From NCBI RefSeq assembly GCF_003584565.2, contig NZ_CP031010.1:310001-374000 (forward strand): a DNA stretch of 64,000 nucleotides, written 5' to 3'. The notes beneath the pieces were generated by a model. That model had not been told where the DNA came from. It saw only the letters and a program-made list of their open reading frames with translations, and did no database searches. The stretch comes from Alteromonas sp. RKMC-009 (GTDB lineage Bacteria > Pseudomonadota > Gammaproteobacteria > Enterobacterales > Alteromonadaceae). Shown here in pieces: positions 15,578-25,346 of this stretch (positions are counted from its first letter, which is position 1; every line of letters starts with the position of its first letter). The translations under genes were made by a program, and so were the position numbers.

Positions 15578-18500
15578 TGCCGCAGTTTTTTATTGAACGC
15601 CCGGTTTTCGCCTGGGTAATTTCTTTGTTTATCGTACTTGGCGGCATTCTCGCCATTCCTGGTTTACCTATCGAGCGTTATCCGTCGGTAGCGCCGCCCT
15701 CAGTAAATATCTATGCCACGTACCCGGGGGCAACGCCGCAAACGATGAATGACGCGGTACTCAGTCTTATCGAGAGGGAGTTGTCTGGGGTAGAGAATCT
15801 ACTCTATTACGAGTCTTCTGCTGATACGTCAGGCATGGCGCAAATCACCGTTACCTTCGAGCCTGGTACGAACCCTCAGCTGGCACAGGTTGATGTACAG
15901 AATAAAATTAAAGCCGTGGAGCCACGATTGCCTCAGGCAGTGAGACAGAATGGTCTGACCGTGGAATCGGCATCCTCAGGATTTCTGATGATGATTGGTT
16001 TGCAGTCGGAAGCCAATACCTGGTCTGAAGTTGAACTCAGTAACTATATGGCACGGAACATCATTGACGATATTCGTCGCATAGATGGGGTGGGCCGTGT
16101 GCAGTCGTTTGGCGCAGAACAAGCTATGCGAATTTGGGTTAGCCCGGAGAAATTGCTTTCTTTCGACATCACAATGAGCGAAGTGACAGCGGCTATCAGT
16201 GAGCAAAACGTGCAAATAGCACCGGGGGCCGTGGGTGCTGCGCCGATTGTAAGCGGACAAAAAGTGACTATTCCGTTAACGGTTGACGGGCAACTCAGTT
16301 CGGTGAGTGGTTTTGAAAACATTATTCTAAGGGCACTGCCCGACGGTTCAAACGTAAAGCTATCTGATGTCGCGACAGTAGAACTTGGCGCGCAAACCTA
16401 TAACTTTGCCATCCGCGAGGATGGTAACCCGGCTACATCGGTGGCGGTGCAGCTAGCGCCAGGGGCTAACGCCTTATCAACGGCTGAGGCGGTCATTTCC
16501 AGGTTAAAAGAAGTAGAGGAAACACTTCCTCAGGGAATGCGTTCCTCCGTGCCATTTAATACCGCGCCATTCGTTAAAGTGTCTATTGAAAAAGTATTGA
16601 TGACGCTGGTGGAAGCCATGGTGCTCGTTTTTCTGGTGATGTATTTATTTTTACAGAATTTCAGATATACGGTGATACCCGCCATTGTTGCACCTATTGC
16701 CCTTCTCGGGACCCTCACCGTCATGCTGCTGGCCGGGTTTTCCGTAAACGTGTTGACTATGTTCGGCATGGTGCTGGCTATCGGTATTATTGTTGATGAT
16801 GCCATCGTGGTGGTTGAAAACGTTGAACGTCTTATGCACAAAGGTATGTCACCGAAAGACGCAACCAAAGTGGCGATGAAAGAAATAACTGGCGCAGTGA
16901 TTGGTATGACGCTGGTTATTACGGCAGTATTTATTCCCATGGCCTTTGCCAGTGGTTCTGTGGGCGTCATTTATAAGCAGTTCAGCTTATCGATGGCGAT
17001 ATCTATTCTTTTCTCAGCCTTTCTGGCCCTGTCTCTGACGCCAGCGTTGTGTGCAACTATTCTGCGTCCTGTCGATGAATCGAAGGTTAAACCCGGGTTC
17101 TTCAGATGGTTCAATGAACAGTTTGAGAAACTGACGGGTCGATATGGCAATATGCTGACCGGTTTACTGGGCAGAATGGCACGAGCATCTGCAGCCTATA
17201 TTGCCATCGTGGTGGTACTTATAATGGGCTTCAACGCGTTACCATCAGCCTTTCTGCCGGAAGAAGACCAGGGCTATTACATGACGAGTTTTCAGTTGCC
17301 TTCTGATGCAACTCAGGAGCGAACACTGGATGTTATAGGGCAGTTTGAAGAGCAGGTGCTGTCCAGTGAAGGGGTAGAATCTAATGTCAGCATACTCGGG
17401 TTCGGCTTTTCGGGCTCCGGCCCCAATGCCGCGCTGGCGTTCACCATGTTGAAAGATTGGGACGAGCGCAATGGTGCAACGGTGAATGGCGAAATTGAAG
17501 CCACACAAACGGCTATGGCGAACACTACTGAAGGTATGGTGATGTCGTTGCTACCGCCACCGATTGATGGTTTAGGCACATCGTCGGGCTTCACACTCAG
17601 ACTGCAGGATCGTGGAAATCATGGCACCGAAGCGCTGAAACAGGCGGAAATGCAATTGCTGTCCCTGGCATGGGAAAGTGAGTTACTTACCGGCGTATAT
17701 CCTGAAGGCCTGCCTGCCGGTGACAGTGTGAAGCTGACTATCGACCGGGAGAAGGCGCAAACGCTCGGAGTGCCGTTCTCCAGTATCAGCGACACCTTAT
17801 CAGCGGCAATGGGTTCGCTTTATATCAATGACTTCCCTAATAACGGTCGCATGCAACAGGTGATTATTCAGGCTGATGCGAGTGCCAGAATGAATGTGGA
17901 TGACGTGCTGAGTCTGTACGTGCAGAACAGTAACGGCGGGCTGGTTGCACTGTCTGAAGTGGTTAAACCCCGGTGGCAGAGCGCTCCGCTGCAAATGGTT
18001 CGCTATCAGGGCTTCCCTGCCGCCCGCATTGCAGGCAGTACGGCACCGGGGGTATCAAGTGGTGAGGCAATGGCTGAAATGGAACGGCTGGCTACACAGT
18101 TACCCAAAGGCTTCACTGTTGCGTGGACAGGTCAGTCTCTTCAGGAACAGCAGTCGTCGGCACAGGCGCCTGTGCTGATGGCACTTTCCATGGTGGTTGT
18201 GTTTCTGGTTCTGGCTGCGTTGTATGAAAGCTGGAGCATCCCGGTGTCGGTAATGCTGGTGGTACCGCTTGGCCTCATCGGTACACTGGCGGCAGTATTT
18301 ATCCGTGATATGCCAAACGATGTATTTTTCAAAGTGGGGATGATCACGGTGATTGGTCTTTCAGCTAAGAACGCCATTCTCATTATCGAATTTGCAAAAC
18401 AATTGTACGAAGAAGGGCAATCAGCACTTGATGCCGCTGTGAATGCAGCTAAGCAGCGTTTGCGCCCTATTATGATGACATCACTGGCATTCGGATTGGG

Positions 18501-18660
18501 TGTCGTACCCCTCATGCTGGCATCCGGTGCCAGTTCAGAAACACAGCAGGCCATCGGAACCGGTGTGTTTGGCGGGATGGTAGCCGCCACCGTGCTGGCA
18601 ATCTTCTTTGTGCCGGCGTTCTATGTGCTGGTGATGAAATTTACGAAAAGGACGGGCTGA
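15577..18660 (+). CDS. RND efflux pump, AdeB/AcrB-like (HAE1 family)
   Basis: A 1027-residue inner-membrane drug/proton antiporter of standard length, with 12 predicted helices and two large periplasmic loops. The opening FFIERPVFAWVISL is typical of HAE1 pumps. Proton-relay residues are visible: Asp407 and Asp408 in IIVDDAIVVVENVER (helix 4) and Lys931 in GLSAKNAILIIEF (helix 10). It is translationally coupled to the adaptor, with a one-base overlap. Likely substrates are amphiphilic drugs, biocides, bile-like compounds or phenolics. Its position beside aromatic catabolic genes makes phenolic stress relief a reasonable guess. Confidence 0.95.
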   Translation: MPQFFIERPVFAWVISLFIVLGGILAIPGLPIERYPSVAPPSVNIYATYPGATPQTMNDAVLSLIERELSGVENLLYYESSADTSGMAQITVTFEPGTNPQLAQVDVQNKIKAVEPRLPQAVRQNGLTVESASSGFLMMIGLQSEANTWSEVELSNYMARNIIDDIRRIDGVGRVQSFGAEQAMRIWVSPEKLLSFDITMSEVTAAISEQNVQIAPGAVGAAPIVSGQKVTIPLTVDGQLSSVSGFENIILRALPDGSNVKLSDVATVELGAQTYNFAIREDGNPATSVAVQLAPGANALSTAEAVISRLKEVEETLPQGMRSSVPFNTAPFVKVSIEKVLMTLVEAMVLVFLVMYLFLQNFRYTVIPAIVAPIALLGTLTVMLLAGFSVNVLTMFGMVLAIGIIVDDAIVVVENVERLMHKGMSPKDATKVAMKEITGAVIGMTLVITAVFIPMAFASGSVGVIYKQFSLSMAISILFSAFLALSLTPALCATILRPVDESKVKPGFFRWFNEQFEKLTGRYGNMLTGLLGRMARASAAYIAIVVVLIMGFNALPSAFLPEEDQGYYMTSFQLPSDATQERTLDVIGQFEEQVLSSEGVESNVSILGFGFSGSGPNAALAFTMLKDWDERNGATVNGEIEATQTAMANTTEGMVMSLLPPPIDGLGTSSGFTLRLQDRGNHGTEALKQAEMQLLSLAWESELLTGVYPEGLPAGDSVKLTIDREKAQTLGVPFSSISDTLSAAMGSLYINDFPNNGRMQQVIIQADASARMNVDDVLSLYVQNSNGGLVALSEVVKPRWQSAPLQMVRYQGFPAARIAGSTAPGVSSGEAMAEMERLATQLPKGFTVAWTGQSLQEQQSSAQAPVLMALSMVVVFLVLAALYESWSIPVSVMLVVPLGLIGTLAAVFIRDMPNDVFFKVGMITVIGLSAKNAILIIEFAKQLYEEGQSALDAAVNAAKQRLRPIMMTSLAFGLGVVPLMLASGASSETQQAIGTGVFGGMVAATVLAIFFVPAFYVLVMKFTKRTG

Positions 18661-18764
18661 TGGAATTACTCCTGAGCATTATCGAGCTGTTACAATTTAT
18701 CAATTTCCCGCATCCGGTTGCTGTTCTGGACTGGGAATTATGGAACGTTAGCATCCGTCGCTGA
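18660..18764 (+). CDS. possible 34-residue ORF coupled to the RND pump gene
   Basis: Its ATG overlaps the pump stop codon (TGATGG), so ribosomes finishing the pump could reinitiate here. The 34-residue product starts with a short hydrophobic stretch (MELLLSIIELLQFI) and ends in a Trp-containing polar tail (WELWNVSIRR). Small proteins such as AcrZ associate with RND pumps, but I see no sequence likeness to AcrZ. It could equally be a chance ORF in the gap before the SMR gene. Confidence 0.3.
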   Translation: MELLLSIIELLQFINFPHPVAVLDWELWNVSIRR

Positions 18765-18801
18765 ACGATTAGAAGAGTAGAGCATTTTTTAAGGGATACT
18801 A

Positions 18802-19134
18802 ATGAAAAGTTGGTTATTTTTGGGCGTTGCGATTATTTCAGAGGTTATCGCTACGTCAGCATTGAAAGCGAGCGAAGGTTTTACCAAAGTCGGGCCTTCG
18901 CTGCTCGTTGTGGCTGGATATGGCGCTGCATTTTATTTTTTATCGCTCATTTTAAAAACGGTCCCGTTGGGCATTGCCTATGCGATTTGGTCGGGCATGG
19001 GCATTGTTCTGGTTGCAGTAGTAGGCTGGTTTGCATTTGGCCAGAAACTGGATGCCTGGGGCGTAGTGGGGATGACGCTGATCATTTGTGGCGTCGTGGT
19101 ATTGAATGTACTTTCTAAGAGCAGTGCGCATTAG
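18802..19134 (+). CDS. small multidrug resistance transporter, EmrE/QacE-like
   Basis: A 110-residue, four-helix proton antiporter of the SMR family. The essential Glu14 is in [12 protein letters not shown], followed by [13 protein letters not shown] (helix 3) and the [19 protein letters not shown] fourth helix, all typical of EmrE/QacE drug exporters rather than the guanidinium exporter branch, although that branch is not fully excluded. Its own ribosome site (AAGGGA) lies upstream. It is 142 bases after the RND pump on the same strand and may extend that efflux operon or have its own promoter. A hairpin terminator follows. Confidence 0.92.
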   Translation: MKSWLFLGVAIISEVIATSALKASEGFTKVGPSLLVVAGYGAAFYFLSLILKTVPLGIAYAIWSGMGIVLVAVVGWFAFGQKLDAWGVVGMTLIICGVVVLNVLSKSSAH

Positions 19135-19139
19135 GAAAT

Positions 19140-19180
19140 ACGGCGGGACAGCTTTTCCTGTGTCCCGCCGTTAATTTCTT
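19140..19180. terminator. terminator between the SMR gene and the GST gene
   Basis: ACGGCGGGACA (19140-19150) pairs with TGTCCCGCCGT (19161-19171) around a 10-base loop and is followed by TAATTTCTTT. It serves the plus-strand gene and probably also the converging gene. Confidence 0.85.
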
Positions 19181-19795
19181 TCAAAGCGCTTTTTCCTTCA
19201 GCAGTGCCCGTTTAATCACCGGGCTGGCCAGCATTTGCTGATAGTGCTGAATAACGTATTCAAACTCTGAAAAATCAAAGCCAGCACGTTTCAGCCGGTT
19301 TACCGTCCAGAACAGGTAAGCGTCTGTAGCACTCCAGTCGTAACCATACCAGTAAGGGCTGGCTTTCAACCGCTTCTCTGCGGTTTGATACGCCGATTTT
19401 AACTGCGATGCTGCTACATCTTTCACTGCGCCAACATCAGTGGTTACGCCCAGTAAGTCCGGCTTGCAATAACGCGTGATCAGCGGGTGAAAGAAGCTGG
19501 CAAACCAGGCCAGATCGCTCACTGCTTCCACGTTGTTGATGTCAGCGGGCAGTATCCCTGCATCCGGATAGTGTGCGTGCAGAAACAGCAATATGGCCGG
19601 TGTTTCTGTAATCACGCCTGTATCTGTCAGCAGAGCCGGTACTTTTCCCTTAGGATTTACAGCTAAATACTCCGCCGTTTTATGGTCGCCTTTAGCAAGA
19701 TGTACCGCGCGCAGGGCATAATTTGCCTGCGCTTTTTCCAGCATAATGATGGATATCTGAGAGCAGGCGCCTGACGAGGCGCATAAAGTCAGCAT
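19181..19795 (-). CDS. glutathione S-transferase, beta-class-like
   Basis: A 204-residue GST. The N-terminal thioredoxin-like domain has Cys11 in SSGACSQ at the place of the bacterial beta-class active-site cysteine. NPKGKVPAL supplies the cis-proline and ETPAI the glutathione-binding acidic-Thr pair (about 65-69). The C-terminal helical domain has the Trp/Asp-containing DWSATDAYLFW motif. It may conjugate or reduce electrophiles from phenolic or drug stress. It lies 6 bases downstream of the GH1 gene on the same strand, so both may share a transcript, although their functions are not obviously linked. Confidence 0.9.
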   Translation of the reverse strand: MLTLCASSGACSQISIIMLEKAQANYALRAVHLAKGDHKTAEYLAVNPKGKVPALLTDTGVITETPAILLFLHAHYPDAGILPADINNVEAVSDLAWFASFFHPLITRYCKPDLLGVTTDVGAVKDVAASQLKSAYQTAEKRLKASPYWYGYDWSATDAYLFWTVNRLKRAGFDFSEFEYVIQHYQQMLASPVIKRALLKEKAL

Positions 19796-19801
19796 GCCGG
19801 A

Positions 19802-21118
19802 CTACACACGGTTTTGCTTGAGAATTTTGGAATAAGCCAGCGCGCTGGGCTTTGGCTTCCGCTCAAAGGTTTTTCTGTCTACGGTATGCAGGCCGAACTT
19901 CGGTTCGTAGCCAGAAACCCACTCGAAGTTATCAAGCAGCGTCCAGTGAATGTATCCTTTTACCGGCACGCCCTTATCAATCACACTTTGCAGATGCTTC
20001 AGCGAGTTTGTGATAAAGCGCTCACGCTGGCTGTCGTCCTCAGTGCCAATACCGTGCTCTGTCACAAGAATTGGCTTGCCGGTTTCCGCATAGGTGTAGG
20101 TTACGCAGTTTGCCAGCGAGGAAGCATCTATCCAACTGCCTGAGTGGTTTTTCTCTGCATCGTCCGGCGTGGGAACGTGTCCATTTTTATCCCACACTAC
20201 CTTTTCGTAATTTTGCACACCAATAAAATCAGTCTCTTCAACTTTCAGCCAGTCGCCGTAGTTGTATTTACGCATCTCGTTGCGCACAGAATCCGGACCT
20301 GCAGACTGATCATCCAGCATCGCCAGGGTAAAACCAACGTCCAGGTTGGTGCGTTCGGCTTTAATAGCCTGACGTGCCGCTTTATGCCCTTCAATAAGAA
20401 TGGGGTTCATTACATCCAGATCTTGCAAACGCGCAGCATTCAGGCCGGTAAAGTGCTCTGATTGCGTGGCTCTGCCAGCGGCAGCCAGCATTTTTTCCTG
20501 CATGTCCCACACGAAAGGCGGGATGCCTAATACTTTCAGCAGACGAAGCAAATTAGGTTCGTTAAAGGTAACCGCATAGCCAATACCATCAGCCAGTTGC
20601 GCCGCTACTTTGCTGCAATAATTTGAGAACAGTGCAGGCGCTTCGGGATTGGTCCAGCCGCCGCGGGCAGCAAACCATACAGGGCTGGCAAAATGATTAA
20701 AGCTGACCAGAGGCACCATGTTGCGCTTGTGACAACCGTCGATAATGCGTTTGTAATGGTCAATCATTGCCTGGCTGAACAGGCCCGGCTCTGGCTCAAT
20801 GCGTGCCCATTCAATGGAGAAACGGTACGCGCTGAATCCCAGATTGCTGCACAAATTTAAATCGGTTTCCCACAACTCAAAACTGTTGCAGGCATCACCA
20901 GACTGCTCTTTAAAGAGCGTTGGCTTTACGTTCTCCAGCAGCCAAATGTCTGAATTAACGTTATTGCCCTCAACCTGATGTCCGGCGCTGGCTGCACCCC
21001 AAAGAAAATTATCGGGAAACTGACCGCCAGCAGGTAGAGATGAAGATGCGACTTTGGCTAAAAGCGGGGCGCTCATAGTGGCGGAGGCCATAGCAAGGAA
21101 TTGTCTGCGGTTGATCAT
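19802..21118 (-). CDS. GH1 beta-glucosidase with Tat signal
   Basis: A 438-residue retaining beta-glycosidase. A twin-arginine signal (NRRQFLAMAS, residues 3-12) and a hydrophobic stretch to about residue 26 predict export as a folded protein to the periplasm. GH1 landmarks are clear: FLWGAASAGHQVEG (38-51), acid/base Glu187 in TFNEPN, nucleophile Glu354 in VTEHG, and the aglycone-end WTLLDNFEW. HQVEG and TEHG are small departures from the usual HQIEG and TENG. The ATG at 21118 has AGGA upstream and begins the signal cleanly; an ATG 18 bases earlier is less likely. With a rhamnosidase and TonB receptor next door, a plant phenolic or oligosaccharide glucoside is a plausible substrate. Confidence 0.9.
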   Translation of the reverse strand: MINRRQFLAMASATMSAPLLAKVASSSLPAGGQFPDNFLWGAASAGHQVEGNNVNSDIWLLENVKPTLFKEQSGDACNSFELWETDLNLCSNLGFSAYRFSIEWARIEPEPGLFSQAMIDHYKRIIDGCHKRNMVPLVSFNHFASPVWFAARGGWTNPEAPALFSNYCSKVAAQLADGIGYAVTFNEPNLLRLLKVLGIPPFVWDMQEKMLAAAGRATQSEHFTGLNAARLQDLDVMNPILIEGHKAARQAIKAERTNLDVGFTLAMLDDQSAGPDSVRNEMRKYNYGDWLKVEETDFIGVQNYEKVVWDKNGHVPTPDDAEKNHSGSWIDASSLANCVTYTYAETGKPILVTEHGIGTEDDSQRERFITNSLKHLQSVIDKGVPVKGYIHWTLLDNFEWVSGYEPKFGLHTVDRKTFERKPKPSALAYSKILKQNRV

Positions 21119-21378
21119 GTTACGTCCTGATGTCAAAAATTAATTTCTTAACTGTAAAAATAACGTGAATTAACTCTCAGGAATAATAATCATTTTTGGC
21201 GGTTGTATAGTTTGGATTAATGGTTAAACCTGACACATTCCGCGAGCAGGGCGAACGGTTCGGGGATTTTTTCATCTATAGTTTTTATCAATACATGGCA
21301 TCAAATAAATAATTTGTTCGTATTGAAGAAATTACGTAAGTTACATTTTGTTAAAAACTTGAAAAGGATGATAACAAA

Positions 21379-21861
21379 ATGAGCGATATGACCCTGAACC
21401 GCTACAAAAGCCTTGAAACCGTGGTAGGAGCGGTCATCAACGGCTTATTCAGTTTGTTTTTTGTTTTCCTGATCTTCGGAGGGCTGGACGTGGTGCCTAT
21501 GCAGGGCGACAGCGGTCTGTTCATTGACAGCATTCCTCAGGGGCTGGCTATCGGCTTTATGGGGGCGTTCTTTCCCTCATTTCTTACCCGCAAGCGTATC
21601 CGCAACGGCCAGTTGCACATCAATGGACAATCCGGTCACACATCGTGGCTACCGTCTCATCCCGTGCTTCGTGCACTGGTGTTTGCTGTATTTGGAGCGG
21701 CCCTGTCATTAAACTTTTTTGCGTTGCTCACTTTTGCTGTAAATATCGAAGCCCTCGCGTTCAGTACAGCCGCTGTAGTAAAAACAATCTGGGGAATTTG
21801 TCTGGGGGGGCTTGTTGCTGCTATTACCATCCGCCTCGCGCTGAACGATTACGCTCATTGA
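21379..21861 (+). CDS. hypothetical integral membrane protein
   Basis: A 160-residue protein of unknown function with about four hydrophobic helices (near 12-35, 48-66, 88-115 and 125-152). A basic segment (TRKRIRNG) lies after the second, suggesting a cytoplasmic loop there. AAGGA lies about 10 bases before the ATG at 21379. It is transcribed away from the GH1 gene and is followed at once by a good terminator, so it forms its own unit. No catalytic or binding motif is visible. The long AT-rich gap ahead of it (21137-21378) probably holds promoters for both it and the GH1 gene. Confidence 0.75.
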   Translation: MSDMTLNRYKSLETVVGAVINGLFSLFFVFLIFGGLDVVPMQGDSGLFIDSIPQGLAIGFMGAFFPSFLTRKRIRNGQLHINGQSGHTSWLPSHPVLRALVFAVFGAALSLNFFALLTFAVNIEALAFSTAAVVKTIWGICLGGLVAAITIRLALNDYAH

Positions 21862-21899
21862 GTTCAAAAACGTCTTTGCACCCATGTGTCAGTGGTGTT

Positions 21900-21925
21900 G
21901 CCCCGGTGAAGGCCGGGGCTTTTTG
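21900..21925 (+). terminator. terminator after the membrane protein gene
   Basis: GCCCCGG (21900-21906) pairs with CCGGGGC (21913-21919) around TGAAGG and is followed by TTTTTG. Confidence 0.85.
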
Positions 21926-21938
21926 AGATCAAAAGCAT

Positions 21939-24900
21939 TTACCACTTCAGCGACACATCGCCCAACAGACCAGAAGGTCTGAGCGGTGCATCCGGCACAT
22001 AGGCGGGCAGGGTGGTGAAGGTATACTTCTGCTTCACATCCGGCTGCGCGTCACCGATTAAGCGGTTCACCCACAGGTTCGTAATATTCAGCGTTACCGT
22101 GTTCTCACCGGCTTTCAGATAATCCGATACGTCGGCTTCGAACGGTGGCTTCCACAGCGTGTTCACTACCTGCCCGTTCACGACCACTTCCACCACATCC
22201 CGCACATCTTCAATATGCAGCTGTACAGGTTTGCCTTGCATCGCCTTATCGATGTTGAAAGATTGGGTGTAGCTGGCGGTGCCGGAGAAATAACGGATAC
22301 CGGTATCGTCCGACTCCGCCCAGTTTCCGGCTGACAAGGTCGCTTTGGCTGGGGCGCCACGGTCTTGCTGGAAGGTCACCTGCCATTCGTCTTTCAGCGT
22401 TTTTGATTTGCTGAACGTGGAAGCAACCTTACTCACTTTTGCCGGTGAATCACCGAATACCACATAACCGGATTCGTAAGGTGCCAGGGTCTTTTCAATC
22501 ACGGTGATCCCGTCTTTGATTTTGCTATTCAAAGCAGTCACGGCACCGGTAACCGCGTTGTAGTGATACGGCTTCTTGCCCGACACATTGAACGACAAGG
22601 TGACCGGTTCTTCGCGGTTTTTACGGTTGGTGTAGTAGTAAATCTCTTCACTGTCTGTCTGACGGTGAACGAAGAACAAGGTGGTGTCGTCATGTTTTCC
22701 TGCGTAGCGGAAGTCCGGTGTGATACCGGCTTCTTTAATACCGCTCTCTACGTCGTCGGCATTGATAACTCGGCCTTTGCCGGTTTTACCGCTCCACAGT
22801 TTAGTTGCAAGATCAGTAAAACGGGCTGTATCGTCTGCCAGCGACGGGCTGGCAAGAGGCTGCTTGCCAATCACTGTTGCACCGTTGGTCACCAGTTCAG
22901 CAATACGTTGCAACACGGGCAGTGTCATGTATTGCGACGTGCCGCCAAGATACAACACGGCATAGCGCTGGCCAGAGTCTGTGCATAAATCCTTACCGCA
23001 GTTTTCAAGCAACTCAGTAATGATGTCGTTATTCACATAGTCATACGCATTTTCCAGCGGTACATCTTCTGAGGGCTTGTCGTTGTATAGCGCGGTGGGC
23101 GGTGTGTCTTCACCGTAGAAGTAAGCCACATCCGCCTTGAAGTGACCCTGCTGCAACATGTAAGCGTTACGGCTGATGTAGGTTACCCAGGGTTTTGCAT
23201 ACTCTGCCCAGGTTTCCAGGCGGTTAAAGTACTGCCCAAACACAAATAAACTCAGGCCAGGGCCATCGTCGTTGGGCTGGTGAACCGATGTATGAATGAT
23301 GGGGCGGTTTACACCTAGCGCAAATTCCATGTCGATCATGGGCTGCAAATCCCGGGGCGAGAAGGCCCAGGGCGAAGACGCCGAGGTCAGCGATTCTGCC
23401 GCTACCAGATTTTGCCCGTAGATGTGCGCCACAGATGCCGCTTCACGGATATCTGCCCAGTACTGCGGCTGCGGCCCAACCTGATTTTGAGTATCGAAGG
23501 CCCACATGGCGGCCATAGGCACATCGGCGTTACTGCGAATACGCATGCCGTCACCCAATGTAGGGCGACCGTTCTCCAGCGCTTCGGAGTAGTGTTTCAG
23601 GCCCGCTTCTTTTACCCGCTTGCTGATCACGGCGTAGTGGTTGTCTGCCAGCATTTCGCCTAAGGTTAAGCGGTAGTCGTAGAGAAATTTATCGGTTTGT
23701 ACCGCATCACCAATGATCACGCCAACCAGGGCCGGTAACCAGGGCGTTAAGTCGTAACCTCGACGCTGCTTGAATTCCGCAAACATGTTCGGCGTCCAGT
23801 TCGATGCGCCCACTTCAATACTGTCGTTGAGTAACGCTTTTACGCCTTCACCTAAGGCGTACTCGCCGCTGGCGTCTTTATACATGTTGAGATAGTGGTC
23901 GATGTACGCATTAACCGCGGCTGCGTCGTATTTATCCACTTCCAGCCCGGTGGCTGCCACTGTAGCCGGGTGGTTTTCTTTACCGGTTAAGCTGTAGCCC
24001 AGGCGGATGATCTTCCATTGCCCTTTTTCCGGGTGCCAATTCAACGAGCCGTCGGCATTGAGCTTGTCGGTGATATCAATAACGGCGTCTTTGGCGATAC
24101 CTTTTTCATCGTGTTGATACGACAGCGGATAGTAGTCTTCAACAATGCCGAAACCGGCTTTATCTTCGAAGCGGTGCACTTTTGCCTGCGGGTAAAAAGC
24201 CACTTCCAGCAGGTTTACCGGCTCTTGTTTCTTCTCACCCGTAGGTAACTGAAAGCCCGGAGGCGGCGCAGCGCCCGGTGCAGCAGAAGACGGTAAGGCA
24301 AATTTACCGTTCGGGTTTGCGGTCATCACAATTCGCATATACTGCGCGTTAACCGCAGGAAAACTGATGGTGGTTTGGGTGGTTGAACCTACCGGAATGG
24401 TGGTGACATCCTCAAAGTTCTTACCATCAACACTGGCTTGCAGGGTGGGCAGAAAGGCTGCCGGAATAAACATGCCCGGTGGTGGCATGGCAAAAGATAA
24501 ACTGCTCACCGTTTTGCTTTCACCAAAATCGAAGGTTATTTCCAGCGGGGCATCCGGGTGTGACGTACTGTTCGTGGACGCGCTGAAAGAACTGTCACTT
24601 AATACCGCTAAATCCAGCTTGTCATCATTGTTGGTGCTTACCGAAACCGGTTGAATGCGTTGGTCGTGCACCGGTACCGCCAGTACGGCGATGTCTTCGT
24701 AATGTACCGGCAAAGTTTTGTGACCATGGGCCGGATCAGCAAAGATTTCGTCGGAGCCATAAAAATCCTGAAAAACGCCGGTATTGGTGGGCGGTTGGGG
24801 CACCCGAACGGCTTTTTTCTGTCTGGCGTCGATGGTAATTTCGCTCCACGCCAGCTTTTTCATGCCTTGTTCCGGCTTCACCCAGGGACCCCCGGTTTCA

Positions 24901-25277
24901 CTCCAGCCCGGCGACGCGGCGATACCGAATTCAAAATTGTGTTTATTCGCTTCGCTCAGTGCATATTCAAAGGTGTCTTTCCAGGCCGGTGTCATGTATT
25001 CCAGTGTGGTATCGACAATTTTGGGTGTCATTAACTGGGCGTCAAAGTTCTGCACACCGCCAATACCCACTTTGTTCATCCAGGCGAGATCTTTTTCTAT
25101 CCCTTCACGGGTTACGTTACCGTTCATCCAGTGCCACCACACTAACGGTTTGGCAGATTGAGGCGGGGTGATGAAGTCGTCTTCGAGTGTGCTTGCAGCG
25201 CTGTTGAATGAAAGCAGAGAAAGGCCCAGCGCCACTTTGGATAACGTGAATAGAAACGGTTTTACGGGTTTGGTCAT
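21939..25277 (-). CDS. GH106-type alpha-L-rhamnosidase
   Basis: A 1112-residue exported enzyme with a signal peptide of about 28 residues. The N-terminal region (about 40-75) reads PLVWWHWMNGNVTREGIEKD, the hallmark opening of GH106 alpha-rhamnosidases and related large glycosyl hydrolases. A galactose-binding-like module is inserted at about 230-340. The catalytic barrel continues through LNDSIEVGASNW and HYSEALENGRP, and a C-terminal beta-sandwich (about 980-1110) resembles the carbohydrate-binding end of GH2-like enzymes. It should remove terminal rhamnose from plant or algal glycans, or from glycosides such as rutinosides. It is 69 bases downstream of a TonB receptor on the same strand, the usual import and hydrolysis pair. 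Confidence 0.85.
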   Translation of the reverse strand: MTKPVKPFLFTLSKVALGLSLLSFNSAASTLEDDFITPPQSAKPLVWWHWMNGNVTREGIEKDLAWMNKVGIGGVQNFDAQLMTPKIVDTTLEYMTPAWKDTFEYALSEANKHNFEFGIAASPGWSETGGPWVKPEQGMKKLAWSEITIDARQKKAVRVPQPPTNTGVFQDFYGSDEIFADPAHGHKTLPVHYEDIAVLAVPVHDQRIQPVSVSTNNDDKLDLAVLSDSSFSASTNSTSHPDAPLEITFDFGESKTVSSLSFAMPPPGMFIPAAFLPTLQASVDGKNFEDVTTIPVGSTTQTTISFPAVNAQYMRIVMTANPNGKFALPSSAAPGAAPPPGFQLPTGEKKQEPVNLLEVAFYPQAKVHRFEDKAGFGIVEDYYPLSYQHDEKGIAKDAVIDITDKLNADGSLNWHPEKGQWKIIRLGYSLTGKENHPATVAATGLEVDKYDAAAVNAYIDHYLNMYKDASGEYALGEGVKALLNDSIEVGASNWTPNMFAEFKQRRGYDLTPWLPALVGVIIGDAVQTDKFLYDYRLTLGEMLADNHYAVISKRVKEAGLKHYSEALENGRPTLGDGMRIRSNADVPMAAMWAFDTQNQVGPQPQYWADIREAASVAHIYGQNLVAAESLTSASSPWAFSPRDLQPMIDMEFALGVNRPIIHTSVHQPNDDGPGLSLFVFGQYFNRLETWAEYAKPWVTYISRNAYMLQQGHFKADVAYFYGEDTPPTALYNDKPSEDVPLENAYDYVNNDIITELLENCGKDLCTDSGQRYAVLYLGGTSQYMTLPVLQRIAELVTNGATVIGKQPLASPSLADDTARFTDLATKLWSGKTGKGRVINADDVESGIKEAGITPDFRYAGKHDDTTLFFVHRQTDSEEIYYYTNRKNREEPVTLSFNVSGKKPYHYNAVTGAVTALNSKIKDGITVIEKTLAPYESGYVVFGDSPAKVSKVASTFSKSKTLKDEWQVTFQQDRGAPAKATLSAGNWAESDDTGIRYFSGTASYTQSFNIDKAMQGKPVQLHIEDVRDVVEVVVNGQVVNTLWKPPFEADVSDYLKAGENTVTLNITNLWVNRLIGDAQPDVKQKYTFTTLPAYVPDAPLRPSGLLGDVSLKW

Positions 25278-25346
25278 AAACTTGCCCCTTAAAAATGATA
25301 ATGAGGGCTGGCACTCTCGTGGCAGCCCTCCGCGTAGGAAAATTAA

